From VRUE01 sp963703175 (GTDB taxonomy: Bacteria > Actinomycetota > Thermoleophilia > Solirubrobacterales > 70-9), in the NCBI GenBank assembly GCA_963703175.1, contig OY969794.1, forward strand, positions 1,116,001 through 1,180,000: a stretch of 64,000 bases of DNA, read 5' to 3'. The notes beneath the pieces are model-generated. The model did not search any database. It was not told the origin of the DNA and was given only the letters and a program-made list of their open reading frames with translations. The translations under genes were made by a program, and so were the position numbers. Shown one piece after another: positions 8,344-16,438 of the stretch. The first letter of the stretch is position 1, and each line of letters begins with the position of its first letter.

Positions 8344-9641
8344 GCGATCGGCGTCGGGCTGGGTTGCGCAATCGGCAGGCGGACCCAAAAAGTGCTGCCC
8401 TCTCCCTCGACCGATTGGGCGCCGATCTCGCCGCCCATGACACTGACCATGCGGCGGGCGATCGCCAAACCAAGGCCGAAGCCTTCCTGTTTACGCGACT
8501 CATCGCGGCGGTAGAACCGCTCGAATACCCGCTCTATCTCCGCCTCGGGAATCCCCGGGCCCGTGTCGATCACTTCCAGCACCACCTCTTTCTCGCCGTC
8601 GCGACGGCCGCGAACGGTAACGCGCCCGGGCAGTGGCGTGTGCTTGAAGGCGTTGGTGAGCAAGCCAACCATCACCTGGCGCAGCAGGGTCGGGTCGCCT
8701 TTGGCGGCCAGGTCGGGCTCGACGTCCGTCGCCAAATCGATGTGCGAGGGGGTCGCGACAGCCTCGACCGTGTCGCGGATCGCGGCGGCCACGTCGACCT
8801 CCTCGTTCTCGCCCGCGCCGATCGACTCGACCCGGGCCAGGGTGAGCAGCGAGCGGGTCAGTCGGTTCATCCGTTCGGCGTCCTCGGCAAGCCGACCGAG
8901 GAAGTGCTCGAGCGCGTTGGGGTCGTCCTTGGCGCCCTCCTGCAGGACCTCGATCGCACTGGAGATGCCGGCCAGCGGGTTGCGCAGCTCGTGTGCGGCG
9001 TTGGAGATGAAGTCCGCTTCGGCCAGCTCGCGGCGCATCTCGTCGGTGCGGTCGCGGGCGACGACGAGGACGGCGCGCTCTTTGGGCAGTGCCCGGGCGC
9101 TCATCGCGTAGGCGCGATCGCCGATCCGCAGCGCCGGGTGGGCGGCGAAGCCGACGTCGATTGCACGCCGGAGCGACGAGCGCATAGACGAGGGCGGCTG
9201 GCCGAGCGGAGCCAGCAGCGTTGCCGCAGCACTGTTGGAGAAACGAACAGCGCCTTTCTCGTCGACCACGATCACCGCGTCGGTGAGGCCGTCGAAGATC
9301 GCTTTGAGCTTGTTGCGGTCGGCGGTGAGGACGCCGAAGCTCTCTTTGAGCGAGGTGCGCATCGATTCGAGCGCGCGGGCGAGATCGCCGATCTCATCGC
9401 GGCCGCCGACGTCGAGATGGGTGTCGAAGGACCCAGCCGCAAGCTCGCCGGCGGCGCTGGAGAGGCGTCGCACCCGGTGGGAGATGCCGACGGCGATCAG
9501 GAAGCCGGCGAGTACGCCGAGGGCGATCGCGCCGAGCACCGCTCGCGGCCGGTCGCCGAAGAGGTAGACGACGCCGGCGGTAAGGAGGGTCACCGCGGCG
9601 AAGGCACCGACCAGCCAGAGCCTGATCCCAATTCTTCTCAC
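8340..9641 (-). CDS. Membrane sensor histidine kinase (HAMP-PAS-HisKA-HATPase)
   Basis: 433 residues. Two transmembrane helices at about 7-27 and 34-52 have almost no periplasmic loop between them, then HAMP (RRLSSAAGELAAGSFD), a PAS-like domain (IFDGLTDAVIVVDEKGAVRFSN), the H-box FISNAAHELRNPLAG, N-box GLLTNAFKHT, DTGPGIP and GFGLGLAI. This is the PhoR-like layout. The missing extracellular sensor loop suggests it senses a membrane or cytoplasmic cue. It pairs with the response regulator through an ATGA overlap, kinase first. Confidence 0.93.
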   Translation of the reverse strand: MRRIGIRLWLVGAFAAVTLLTAGVVYLFGDRPRAVLGAIALGVLAGFLIAVGISHRVRRLSSAAGELAAGSFDTHLDVGGRDEIGDLARALESMRTSLKESFGVLTADRNKLKAIFDGLTDAVIVVDEKGAVRFSNSAAATLLAPLGQPPSSMRSSLRRAIDVGFAAHPALRIGDRAYAMSARALPKERAVLVVARDRTDEMRRELAEADFISNAAHELRNPLAGISSAIEVLQEGAKDDPNALEHFLGRLAEDAERMNRLTRSLLTLARVESIGAGENEEVDVAAAIRDTVEAVATPSHIDLATDVEPDLAAKGDPTLLRQVMVGLLTNAFKHTPLPGRVTVRGRRDGEKEVVLEVIDTGPGIPEAEIERVFERFYRRDESRKQEGFGLGLAIARRMVSVMGGEIGAQSVEGEGSTFWVRLPIAQPSPTPIA

Positions 9642-9716
9642 GAAGACTTACTAACACAAATCCGGCATCGCTCCGCTCGGAGCGGCGACGGCGGCTCCGC
9701 GTGGGAGAATCGCCAC

Positions 9717-10463
9717 ATGAGGACGCTGGTCTTCATTCCGGCTTGGAACGAGGCTGACTCGGTCGCGGCGGTGATCGCCGACGTGCGCGAGCGCCTGCCC
9801 GAGGCCGACGTCCTGGTCGTTGACGACGGCTCCACCGACGAGACCGCCGCGTGCGCCGCGGAGGCAGGCGCGACCGTCGCCTCGCTGCCCTTCAACCAGG
9901 GCCTCGGGGCGGCACTGCAGACCGGCTACCTCTACGCACTGCGCGAGGGATACGACTTCTGCGCCCACCTCGACGCGGACGGCCAGCACCCACCGGCTGA
10001 GGTGGAGCGGTTGCTGGCGGAGGTGCGCGCCGACCGAGCCGACTTGGTGATTGGCTCGCGTTACCGCGAGGCGGGCGCAAGCGATGCGGGCACGGACGAG
10101 GTTATGGGCGACGACTACAAGCCAACCCTCTCGCGCCGCATCGGCACCAGCGTCTTCCGCTTCTTCCTCACCCTGGCGACGCGACAGCGCTTCACCGACA
10201 CGACCAGCGGCATGCGGGCGGCGAACCGACGGGTGATGGAGCTGTTCAGCGAGAACTACTCCCCCGACTTCGCCGAGATCGAGTCGCTGCAGCTAGCGGT
10301 GCGCCAAGGCCTGCGGGTCGAGGAGGTGCCGGTGCGGATGCTCGAGCGGGTCGGCGGTTCGTCGTTCCTCACGCCGCTGCGTTCAGCCTTCTTCATCTTC
10401 AAGGGGATGATCGTGCTGTTGGTCGGCCAGTTCCGGCCGCGCAAGGTGGGGGCGGAACGATGA
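9717..10463 (+). CDS. GT2 family glycosyltransferase (polyprenyl-phosphate sugar transferase-like)
   Basis: 248 residues with a GT-A fold: FIPAWNEADSVAAVI, VVDDGSTDET, the DxD-type HLDADGQHP, and a C-terminal region ending in a hydrophobic helix (FFIFKGMIVLLVG). Such enzymes move a sugar from a nucleotide donor to polyprenyl phosphate or a glycan at the inner face of the membrane. Start ATG 9717 has GGGAG upstream. It overlaps the DUF2304 gene by ATGA, a pairing commonly seen in cell-envelope glycan loci. Confidence 0.88.
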   Translation: MRTLVFIPAWNEADSVAAVIADVRERLPEADVLVVDDGSTDETAACAAEAGATVASLPFNQGLGAALQTGYLYALREGYDFCAHLDADGQHPPAEVERLLAEVRADRADLVIGSRYREAGASDAGTDEVMGDDYKPTLSRRIGTSVFRFFLTLATRQRFTDTTSGMRAANRRVMELFSENYSPDFAEIESLQLAVRQGLRVEEVPVRMLERVGGSSFLTPLRSAFFIFKGMIVLLVGQFRPRKVGAER

Positions 10464-10897
10464 ACGCGGTGTTGCTGGCCGCTAGCCAGGACCCCAAGGT
10501 CCACCTGACCTCGCAGACGCGGATCCTCGCCGCTGTCATCGCGCTCGCCTTCATGCTGATGATCCTCGAGCTGATCCGCCGCGACCGCCTGCAGGAGCGC
10601 TTCAGCGTCGTCTGGTTCATCGCCGGCCTGGGGATGCTCGCCGGCGCCATCTTTCCCGGCCTGCTCGGCTTCGTCGCCGACGCAATGGGCGTGCGCGACA
10701 CCAACGTCGCCCTCTTCTCGATCATCCTCTTGCTGCTACTCGGCCTGGCACTCAACTTCAGCGTGATCATGTCCCGCCAAGCCGCCCAGATAACGCGGCT
10801 GGCGCAGGAGCGGGCGCTGGAGAAGGCCCGCGAGCAGGCGAAGTCAGCCGAGAACGGCGGCGAGCCCACGAGCAGCCGCTCCGGGACTCAGACCTGA
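10460..10897 (+). CDS. DUF2304 membrane protein
   Basis: 145 residues with three transmembrane helices (about 22-40, 50-72, 80-105) and a cytoplasmic charged tail with coiled-coil tendency (ITRLAQERALEKAREQAK). The order RRDRLQERFSVVWFIAGLG and LLLLLGLALNFSVIMSRQ matches the DUF2304 family, regularly encoded right after a GT2 glycosyltransferase and thought to assist it in the membrane. ATGA overlap with the preceding gene supports co-translation. Biochemical role unproven. Confidence 0.85.
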   Translation: MNAVLLAASQDPKVHLTSQTRILAAVIALAFMLMILELIRRDRLQERFSVVWFIAGLGMLAGAIFPGLLGFVADAMGVRDTNVALFSIILLLLLGLALNFSVIMSRQAAQITRLAQERALEKAREQAKSAENGGEPTSSRSGTQT

Positions 10898-11107
10898 TCA
10901 GTCTCGACCAGAGCGAGTAGGGATTTCGTCCTCGTGCTTGAGGAGGAAGTAGAGCAGATACCCCATCGACGCAAATAGATAGAAGAGCTCGACCGCTCCC
11001 GCGCCTTCCGACGATATGTCGATGAGACTCAGAAGGGCCGGCACAAGGACGCATCCCCCGCAGACCGCGAGGAACCTGACCAGAAGCCCTTTCGGCATCT
11101 CGAACAT
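10898..11107 (-). CDS. Small two-helix membrane protein (cassette 1, second gene)
   Basis: 69 residues, with hydrophobic segments at about 9-28 and 38-58 and a charged tail (KHEDEIPTRSGRD). ATG 11107 is preceded by AGGAGG at a good distance, so the longer frame to 11194 is rejected. It follows the 11110-11346 gene by two bases. I recognise no family. The pair resembles a second pair at 36307-36688 in size, order and upstream motif. It converges with, and abuts, the DUF2304 gene end. Confidence 0.55.
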   Translation of the reverse strand: MFEMPKGLLVRFLAVCGGCVLVPALLSLIDISSEGAGAVELFYLFASMGYLLYFLLKHEDEIPTRSGRD

Positions 11108-11109
11108 CG

Positions 11110-11346
11110 TCAACCTCCTAGGAATACCTTGTCTACGCAGACAAGAAGTAGAGTAGCAAGCACACCGCCCATGAAACCGACGGCCGTGATCCATTCGACA
11201 CGGTCAGCCGGAAATCGCCGAAGAACCGCGGTGGCGCGGGAACAACCCGCCAAGACACCGGTGATCACGACCATCGTTCCGGCGCTGCGTGAGACAGTCT
11301 CCGTCAGGGCCGCAAACGTCGAGATGTCGGGTATAGCCACCGGCAT
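11110..11346 (-). CDS. Small membrane protein (cassette 1, first gene)
   Basis: 78 residues with two hydrophobic stretches (MVVITGVLAGC and AVGFMGGVLATLLLVCVDKVFL). The stretch DRVEWITAVGFMGGVL resembles EEVRWAAFVGAFIGAG in the 36533-36688 product. Start ATG 11346; no strong ribosome site. Upstream it shares a TTGAC-N10-type motif with the second cassette. Function unknown. Confidence 0.5.
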   Translation of the reverse strand: MPVAIPDISTFAALTETVSRSAGTMVVITGVLAGCSRATAVLRRFPADRVEWITAVGFMGGVLATLLLVCVDKVFLGG

Positions 11347-11365
11347 GCCACGACCGTAGGAAGTC

Positions 11366-11395
11366 GCAACGCACGCGTGGTGCGCAGCAAGTCAA
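11366..11395 (-). promoter_or_regulatory. Motif shared with the second small-membrane cassette
   Basis: Read on the minus strand: TTGACT (11395-11390), ten bases, then the palindrome CACGCGTG (11379-11372) followed by CG. The same arrangement, TTGACA-N10-CACGCGTG-CG, occurs at 36786-36763. TTGACT could be a -35 box, but no good -10 lies at the usual distance; CACGCGTG may be an operator. It starts about 45 bases before the ATG. Confidence 0.4.
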
Positions 11396-11422
11396 TTCTT
11401 TGCACCACCTTTGAGTAAGGCG

Positions 11423-12496
11423 TCAGACGAAAAGGGGGGCGAGCCTGAACGAGAGCGCCTCCAGGGCCAGCTCCTCGGAGACGTTCAGGTCGAGGCGGCT
11501 GCGGGTGTCCTGGACCAGCTCGGCGGCGCGGCGGGCGCTGTTCGGGTCGAGGCCCGAAGCTATGGACTGAAGCTGGGTCAGGCGATCGCGATTGTAGACG
11601 ACCTCGGCGGCGCCGCTCGCGGCGGCGGCGAGGTCGCGGAACCAGGCCGCAGCGAGACGCAGGCCGAGGTCAAGCAGTTCGGTGCGGCGACGGCGGCCGG
11701 CCCGTTTGGCGGCATCGGCGATGTCGCGGGCGGAGCGTTTCATCCCCGCCTCTTTTTCCTCCTCCAGCGCCTCGCGCGCCGCCGACTCGGCTTCCTCTCC
11801 GGCTCCCTCGGCGCTTTTCAGCATCGCGCCCCAATTCCTCTCTACCGCCTGCTCTCGGAGTTTTCTCCCCTGCTCACTCAGAAGCAGGCGGGCAAGCTCG
11901 AGGTCACCAGCGGAGAGGCGCGCGGCGGCGGCGATCTCGTCCTCGTCTCCCTGGCCGGCCACGCCGTCGCGCAGCGCGGCTGTGACCGCCTCGGCGGGCA
12001 ACGGCGCGAAGTCAACGGGTTGGCAGCGCGAAGCGATCGTCTCGAGCAGCGCCGCCGGCTCAGACGTGAGCAGAATCAAGTGGACGAACTCGGGCGGCTC
12101 CTCCAGCGTCTTCAGCAGCGCGTTCTGACTCTCGTCGCGCATCGCCTCCGCGGCCTCGATCACAAAGACCCGCTTGCCGCCTTCGTAGGGCCGATAAGCC
12201 GAGGCCCGGATCACCTGCTCCCGCACCTCCTCAACCATGTGCTGCGCCCCCTTCGGCGCTAGCCAGACGAGGTCCGGGTGAGGCGACGGATCAAGCAAAG
12301 CCCGACGCCGCACATCCTCTCCGTCCTCAGCAGCCCCCGCGAGAATCTCGGCAGCAAACGCTCTCGCCATCTCGCGCTTCCCGGCCCCGCGCGGTCCGCG
12401 AAAGAGGTAAGCATGGGATGGGCCGCTCTTCAACGCGGCGGACAACGCCATCTCGGCCCGGGGTTGATGGGCGGCCTTTTCGGTGAAGGCGGTCAT
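11423..12496 (-). CDS. holB: DNA polymerase III subunit delta' (clamp-loader)
   Basis: 357 residues of the AAA+ clamp-loader fold: P-loop GPRGAGKREMA near residues 34-44, sensor NALLKTLEEPPE, and LTSEPAALLETIASRCQP carrying the SRC arginine-finger motif. A long helical C-terminus rich in Ala, Glu and Arg follows. The four-Cys zinc module often present after the P-loop is absent. It loads the beta clamp with tau/gamma and delta. It follows tmk on the same strand, a classic tmk-holB order, but a palindromic repeat (12506-12584) is wedged between them, leaving a GAAGGG ribosome site intact. Confidence 0.9.
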   Translation of the reverse strand: MTAFTEKAAHQPRAEMALSAALKSGPSHAYLFRGPRGAGKREMARAFAAEILAGAAEDGEDVRRRALLDPSPHPDLVWLAPKGAQHMVEEVREQVIRASAYRPYEGGKRVFVIEAAEAMRDESQNALLKTLEEPPEFVHLILLTSEPAALLETIASRCQPVDFAPLPAEAVTAALRDGVAGQGDEDEIAAAARLSAGDLELARLLLSEQGRKLREQAVERNWGAMLKSAEGAGEEAESAAREALEEEKEAGMKRSARDIADAAKRAGRRRRTELLDLGLRLAAAWFRDLAAAASGAAEVVYNRDRLTQLQSIASGLDPNSARRAAELVQDTRSRLDLNVSEELALEALSFRLAPLFV

Positions 12497-12505
12497 GCGT
12501 CCCTT

Positions 12506-12584
12506 CCGCGGGTGGCGCGGGGGGAGGGGGTGTTCGGACGGGTGAGTCCGCTAACACCCCCTCCCCCCGTGACAGGACCCGCGG
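12506..12584. repeat. Palindromic element, family A copy 1 (tmk-holB junction)
   Basis: 79-bp palindrome between tmk and holB. Its termini (CCGCGGGTGGCGCGG on the left, CCGTGACAGGACCCGCGG on the right) match the ends of the copies at 39175, 39510 and 52733. The inner stem (GGGGAGGGGGTGTT paired with AACACCCCCTCCCC) differs from those copies, and the loop is CGGACGGGTGAGTCCG. It begins 10 bases upstream of the holB start codon. Confidence 0.85.
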
Positions 12585-12599
12585 CCGAAGGCATGGTCC

Positions 12600-13190
12600 C
12601 TAGGAGCGAGATTTGATCGCCTCCATCACCCGCGCATGAACCTCCTCGACGCTCCCGTCGGCATCAACCACGACGACCCGATCCGACGCGATCATCGCGA
12701 TCTCGTCATAAGCCTCGGCGACGGCGCGCTGCAACTCCAGACCCTCGGCCTCAAAGCGGTCCTCACCGCCAGCCCTACCCAGCCCGATCTCAGGGTCAAT
12801 CCGCAGATACACGGTCACGTCGGGCCAAAGGCCATCGATCGTCGTGTCGACGAGCGAGAGCACGTGGCTGGTGCCGAGCCCGCGGGCGCCCCCCTGGTAA
12901 GCGACGCTGGAGTCGGCGAAGCGGTCGGCGACGATGTCTCGGCCGGCCTCGACCGCGGGGCGGATCACGCTGCTGACCAGGTCGGTGCGAGCCGCCGAGA
13001 AGAGCAGTAGCTCAGCAAAGGGGTCAATCTCCAGCGCCGGGTCGGCGAGCAACTCGCGAATCCGCTCCGCCGCATCGGTCCCGCCCGGCTCGCGGATCTG
13101 CAACGTCTCGTGTCCGAGTGCCGCGGCGAGCAGGCCCGCCTGCGTGCTCTTCCCGGAGCCGTCCACACCCTCCAGGGAGATGAACGTCAT
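12600..13190 (-). CDS. tmk: Thymidylate kinase
   Basis: Phosphorylates dTMP to dTDP. 196 residues: P-loop EGVDGSGKSTQ at residues 7-17, REPGGTDAAERIR, the DRFADSSVAYQGGARGLG substrate loop with the DR(F/Y) motif, and a LID region (GEDRFEAEG). Length is normal. The start ATG 13190 overlaps the topA stop as ATGA, so topA-tmk-holB reads as one operon on the minus strand. It works downstream of ThyX (54288-55331). Confidence 0.95.
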   Translation of the reverse strand: MTFISLEGVDGSGKSTQAGLLAAALGHETLQIREPGGTDAAERIRELLADPALEIDPFAELLLFSAARTDLVSSVIRPAVEAGRDIVADRFADSSVAYQGGARGLGTSHVLSLVDTTIDGLWPDVTVYLRIDPEIGLGRAGGEDRFEAEGLELQRAVAEAYDEIAMIASDRVVVVDADGSVEEVHARVMEAIKSRS

Positions 13191-15418
13191 TTGACGGTCG
13201 TTTTCGCCCTTTTACGTTTGCGAGTCGCGGTGGAGGATTTGTCCGGCAGCGGCTTCTTTTCCATCTCTTTTTTCGCCGCTTTCGCCGCTTCGCGCTCGGC
13301 CCTGCGTTTCTTCATCTCCTGCATCGACTCGCAGTCGTCGTTGAGGCAGAGGTTCCAGGGGCGACCGCGGAAGGGGACGACTTTGAGCCGCGGGGTCTCG
13401 CCGCAGACCGAGCAGCGGTCTTCGAGCTTGAAGACGTCGCCGCGCTGGGGCAGTGGGAAAGTCTGATCGCAGGAGGCCGGGTCATCGAGCGTCCAGCCAG
13501 AACAACCGACGAACCGTTTGCCCGATTTTTTCGCCCGGATGATCCGCAGCATGTGCGGCGAGCCATCGTCCTTTTTGCGGCCGGCTTCTTCGCAGACTTT
13601 GCAGGGGCCAAGGATGCGGTCCTCGTCCATCCCTTTCCAGATCACTTTGGCCAGGTCCTCGCGACTACCGTCGATCTCGGTCCAGGTCTTGTGCAAGAGG
13701 TCGCGGCTCTCACCGACGACGGCTCCCTTGGTCATCTCGCCGGCGGCGATCCGGTCCATCTCCGCCTCCAGCTGGGCGGTCATCTCCGGCGTCGCCATCG
13801 CCGGCACGTAGTTCTTGAAGGCCTCATAGAGGGCGATGCCGGTCTCCGAGGGCACCGGTGGGTTGCCGTAGACGTAGCCGCGATCGAAGAGCTTCTGGAT
13901 GATGTCGGCGCGGGTCGCTTTGGTGCCGAGGCCGCGCTCCTCCATCATCTCGATCAGTTTCGCCTGCGAGATCCGCGAGGGCGGCTGGGTCTCCTTGTCG
14001 ACGATCCAGGGCTCGCCGTCGAGGTTGAGACTCTGGCCCTCTTGCAGCGCCGGGATCTCCTCATCGGCGGAGCGGGCGTAGGTGTAGATCGCGGCGTAGC
14101 CGGGGTCGACGACGACCGAGCCGCGGACGAAGTAGGTCTCCGAGCCGGCCTCGATGTCGGCCCGGGTCGACTCGGTAATCATCGGCGGGCTGAAGGTGGC
14201 AAGGAAGCGGCGCACGACAAGTTCGTAGACGCGCTTCTTGGGGCCCTCGAGAGCACCGGGGTGGATCGCCTGGGTCGGATAGATCGGCGGGTGGTCGGTC
14301 GTCTCTTTTTTGCCCCGCGTCGGCGTCAGCTGCGGCTGATCGAGCAGGCCGGCGGCAGCGGAGAACTCTTTGACCTTGACCAGCGAAGAAACCAGCTCGC
14401 GCAGCGGTAGCGAAGCCGGGTAGACCGTGTTGTCGGTGCGCGGGTAGGAGATGAAGCCGTCCATGTAGAGGTCCTCGGCGATCCGCATCGCGCTGGCGGG
14501 GGTGATGCCGAGGCGGCTGGAGGCGTCGGTGCTGAAGGCCGTCGTGTTGTAGGGAGTCGGCGGTTTGCGCGTGTTCTTGCGCGCCGTGACCGCTTTCACC
14601 GTGCCGGGGCCGGAGGTTCCGGCAAAGGCGGCGTCAGCCTCGGCTTTGTCCCAAAATTTGTCGACGCTGTGGTGGGTCTCGAAGGTCCCGTCGGGATGCT
14701 CGAACTTGGCAAACAGCTCCCAGAACGGTTTGGCGACGTGGGCGCGACGCTCCATCTCGCGCTCGACGATCAGTCCCAGCGTCGGACTCTGCACTCGGCC
14801 GACCGAGAGGAAGTTGGAGCCGAAGCGGCGGCTGGCGAGCGAAACTGCGCGGGTCAGGGTCGCGCCCCAAAGCAGGTCGATGTCCTGGCGCGCGGCGCCG
14901 GCGTTGGCCAGCGGGTAGGAGAGCGTGTCGAGGTCGCCGAAGGCACGCTCGATCTCTTCCTTGGTCAGCGCCGAGTAACGGGCGCGCTGGATCCGCAGCG
15001 TGCCGGCGTTGGCTTCCTCGCGGGTGCCGAGATCCGGGTTGGCGTCGAGCATCTCCTCCAGCGCCTCGAGGCCAATCAGCTCGCCCTCGCGGTCGAAGTC
15101 GGTCGCGATCACCAGCTCGTCGGCCTCTTTGGCCACCTTTTTGATCGCTTTGACGACGTTTTTGTCGGTCGGTTCCTTGATCAGCTCGGCGTCGATCAGG
15201 TCGTGCAGATCGGTCTTCTGCCAGTTCGAGTAGCCCTCGGGGAAGGCCGGACCGAGCACGTGGCCCTTGAGTCCGATCGTCATCTGCTCGCCGCCGTCGG
15301 AGTCGGTCCAGGTGTAGAAAGGGACTTTGAAGGTTTTGTCTTCCTTCGCTTCTCCGCGGCCGAGGATGTCGGCGATCTTCTTGGCGCTGTTGTTCTTCTC
15401 GGTGACGATCAGTCTCAT
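13187..15418 (-). CDS. topA: Type IA DNA topoisomerase I, archaeal-like form
   Basis: 743 residues relaxing negative supercoils. The TOPRIM domain starts MRLIVTEKNNSAKKIADIL and has TDFDREGELIG; the catalytic Tyr is in FISYPRTDNTVYP. Two Cys-rich ribbons follow (CKVC ... C ... C and CSVCGE ... CLNDDC), then a basic Lys/Arg-rich tail. The N-terminus (LIVTEKNNSAKKIA, IGLKGHVLGPAFPEGYSNW) is closer to archaeal TopA as I know it than to the IVESPAKAKKI form usual in bacteria. The start is ATG 15418; an upstream in-frame extension reaches into the galE region and is rejected. Operon with tmk and holB. Confidence 0.92.
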   Translation of the reverse strand: MRLIVTEKNNSAKKIADILGRGEAKEDKTFKVPFYTWTDSDGGEQMTIGLKGHVLGPAFPEGYSNWQKTDLHDLIDAELIKEPTDKNVVKAIKKVAKEADELVIATDFDREGELIGLEALEEMLDANPDLGTREEANAGTLRIQRARYSALTKEEIERAFGDLDTLSYPLANAGAARQDIDLLWGATLTRAVSLASRRFGSNFLSVGRVQSPTLGLIVEREMERRAHVAKPFWELFAKFEHPDGTFETHHSVDKFWDKAEADAAFAGTSGPGTVKAVTARKNTRKPPTPYNTTAFSTDASSRLGITPASAMRIAEDLYMDGFISYPRTDNTVYPASLPLRELVSSLVKVKEFSAAAGLLDQPQLTPTRGKKETTDHPPIYPTQAIHPGALEGPKKRVYELVVRRFLATFSPPMITESTRADIEAGSETYFVRGSVVVDPGYAAIYTYARSADEEIPALQEGQSLNLDGEPWIVDKETQPPSRISQAKLIEMMEERGLGTKATRADIIQKLFDRGYVYGNPPVPSETGIALYEAFKNYVPAMATPEMTAQLEAEMDRIAAGEMTKGAVVGESRDLLHKTWTEIDGSREDLAKVIWKGMDEDRILGPCKVCEEAGRKKDDGSPHMLRIIRAKKSGKRFVGCSGWTLDDPASCDQTFPLPQRGDVFKLEDRCSVCGETPRLKVVPFRGRPWNLCLNDDCESMQEMKKRRAEREAAKAAKKEMEKKPLPDKSSTATRKRKRAKTTVK

Positions 15419-15495
15419 GGGGCGGCGAGGGTAGCAGGGGCGTTCGGCGACCCCCAACGGGCCGACCATCGCCGATCCTCGTAGGATCGGCGCGC

Positions 15496-16428
15496 ATGAA
15501 GGCACTAGTCACCGGCGGGGCCGGCTTCATTGGGTCGAACCTGGTCGACGCGTTGCTCGCCCGTGGCGACGCGGTGACCGTCGTCGACGACCTCTCGACC
15601 GGGCGCCGCGAGAACCTCGACGGGGCGCTCGCGACGGGGGCCGAACTAACCGAGCTTGACATCCGCGAGGCGGAGGCCCTGGTCGATCTAGTCGCTGCGG
15701 TGCAGCCGGAGATCGTCTTCCATCTGGCCGCACAGATCGACGTACGCCACTCGCTCGCCGACCCCGCTTTCGACGCCTCGATCAACGTCGGCGGCACCGC
15801 CAACCTGCTCGACGCGATGCGGGCGGCTGGATCGCCGCGGCTTGTCTTCGTCTCCACCGGCGGCGCGATCTACGGCGAGGGCGCGGGCAAGAAGCTGCCG
15901 CTCGACGAGAGCGCGCCGATCGAACCCTTCTCCGCCTACGGCCAGAGCAAGTTCGCCGCTGAGGGCTACCTGGCGCTCTACGAGCGACTCTACGGTCTCT
16001 CCGGAGTGAGCCTGCGCCTCGGCAACGTCTACGGGCCGCGGCAGGACCCGCTCGGAGAGGCCGGCGTGATCGCGATCTTCTGCGGCCGCCTGCGCAGTGG
16101 CGGGCAACCGACCGTGTTTGGCGACGGCAGCCAGACCCGCGACTACATATACGTGGGAGACGTGGTGACGGCGGCGCTGGCGGCGGCGGAGGCGGCGGCA
16201 ACCGGCCCGATCAACATCGGCAGCGGGATCGAGACCGACGTGCTGACGCTGGCTCGACAGCTCGCCGAGATCGATGGCAGCGAGAACTTCGAGCCCGAGT
16301 TCGCCCCACCCCGCGCCGGCGAGGTGCAGCGGATCGCCCTCGACGCAAGCCGCGCAGAGCGCGAGCTGGGCTGGCGCGCGGAGACCAGCGTCGCCGACGG
16401 CCTCCGCCTCACTCTCGACTCTCTCTAA
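15496..16428 (+). CDS. NAD-dependent sugar epimerase (UDP-glucose 4-epimerase-like)
   Basis: 310 residues, extended SDR family: GGAGFIGSNLVDALL at residues 7-21, VVDDLSTGRREN, the catalytic YGQSK (Tyr-x-x-x-Lys) preceded by STGGAIYGE, and GNVYGPRQDP plus DYIYVGDVV. This matches GalE-type epimerases acting on nucleotide sugars for envelope glycans; the exact substrate cannot be read from sequence. The divergent neighbour topA starts 77 bases away. Confidence 0.85.
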   Translation: MKALVTGGAGFIGSNLVDALLARGDAVTVVDDLSTGRRENLDGALATGAELTELDIREAEALVDLVAAVQPEIVFHLAAQIDVRHSLADPAFDASINVGGTANLLDAMRAAGSPRLVFVSTGGAIYGEGAGKKLPLDESAPIEPFSAYGQSKFAAEGYLALYERLYGLSGVSLRLGNVYGPRQDPLGEAGVIAIFCGRLRSGGQPTVFGDGSQTRDYIYVGDVVTAALAAAEAAATGPINIGSGIETDVLTLARQLAEIDGSENFEPEFAPPRAGEVQRIALDASRAERELGWRAETSVADGLRLTLDSL

Positions 16429-16438
16429 CCTTCGTCCC

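Noticed and set aside
12506..12584. Simple intrinsic terminator between tmk and holB
   Set aside because: Its ends match three other copies of family A including two inside genes, there is no T-run, and it lies within an operon.
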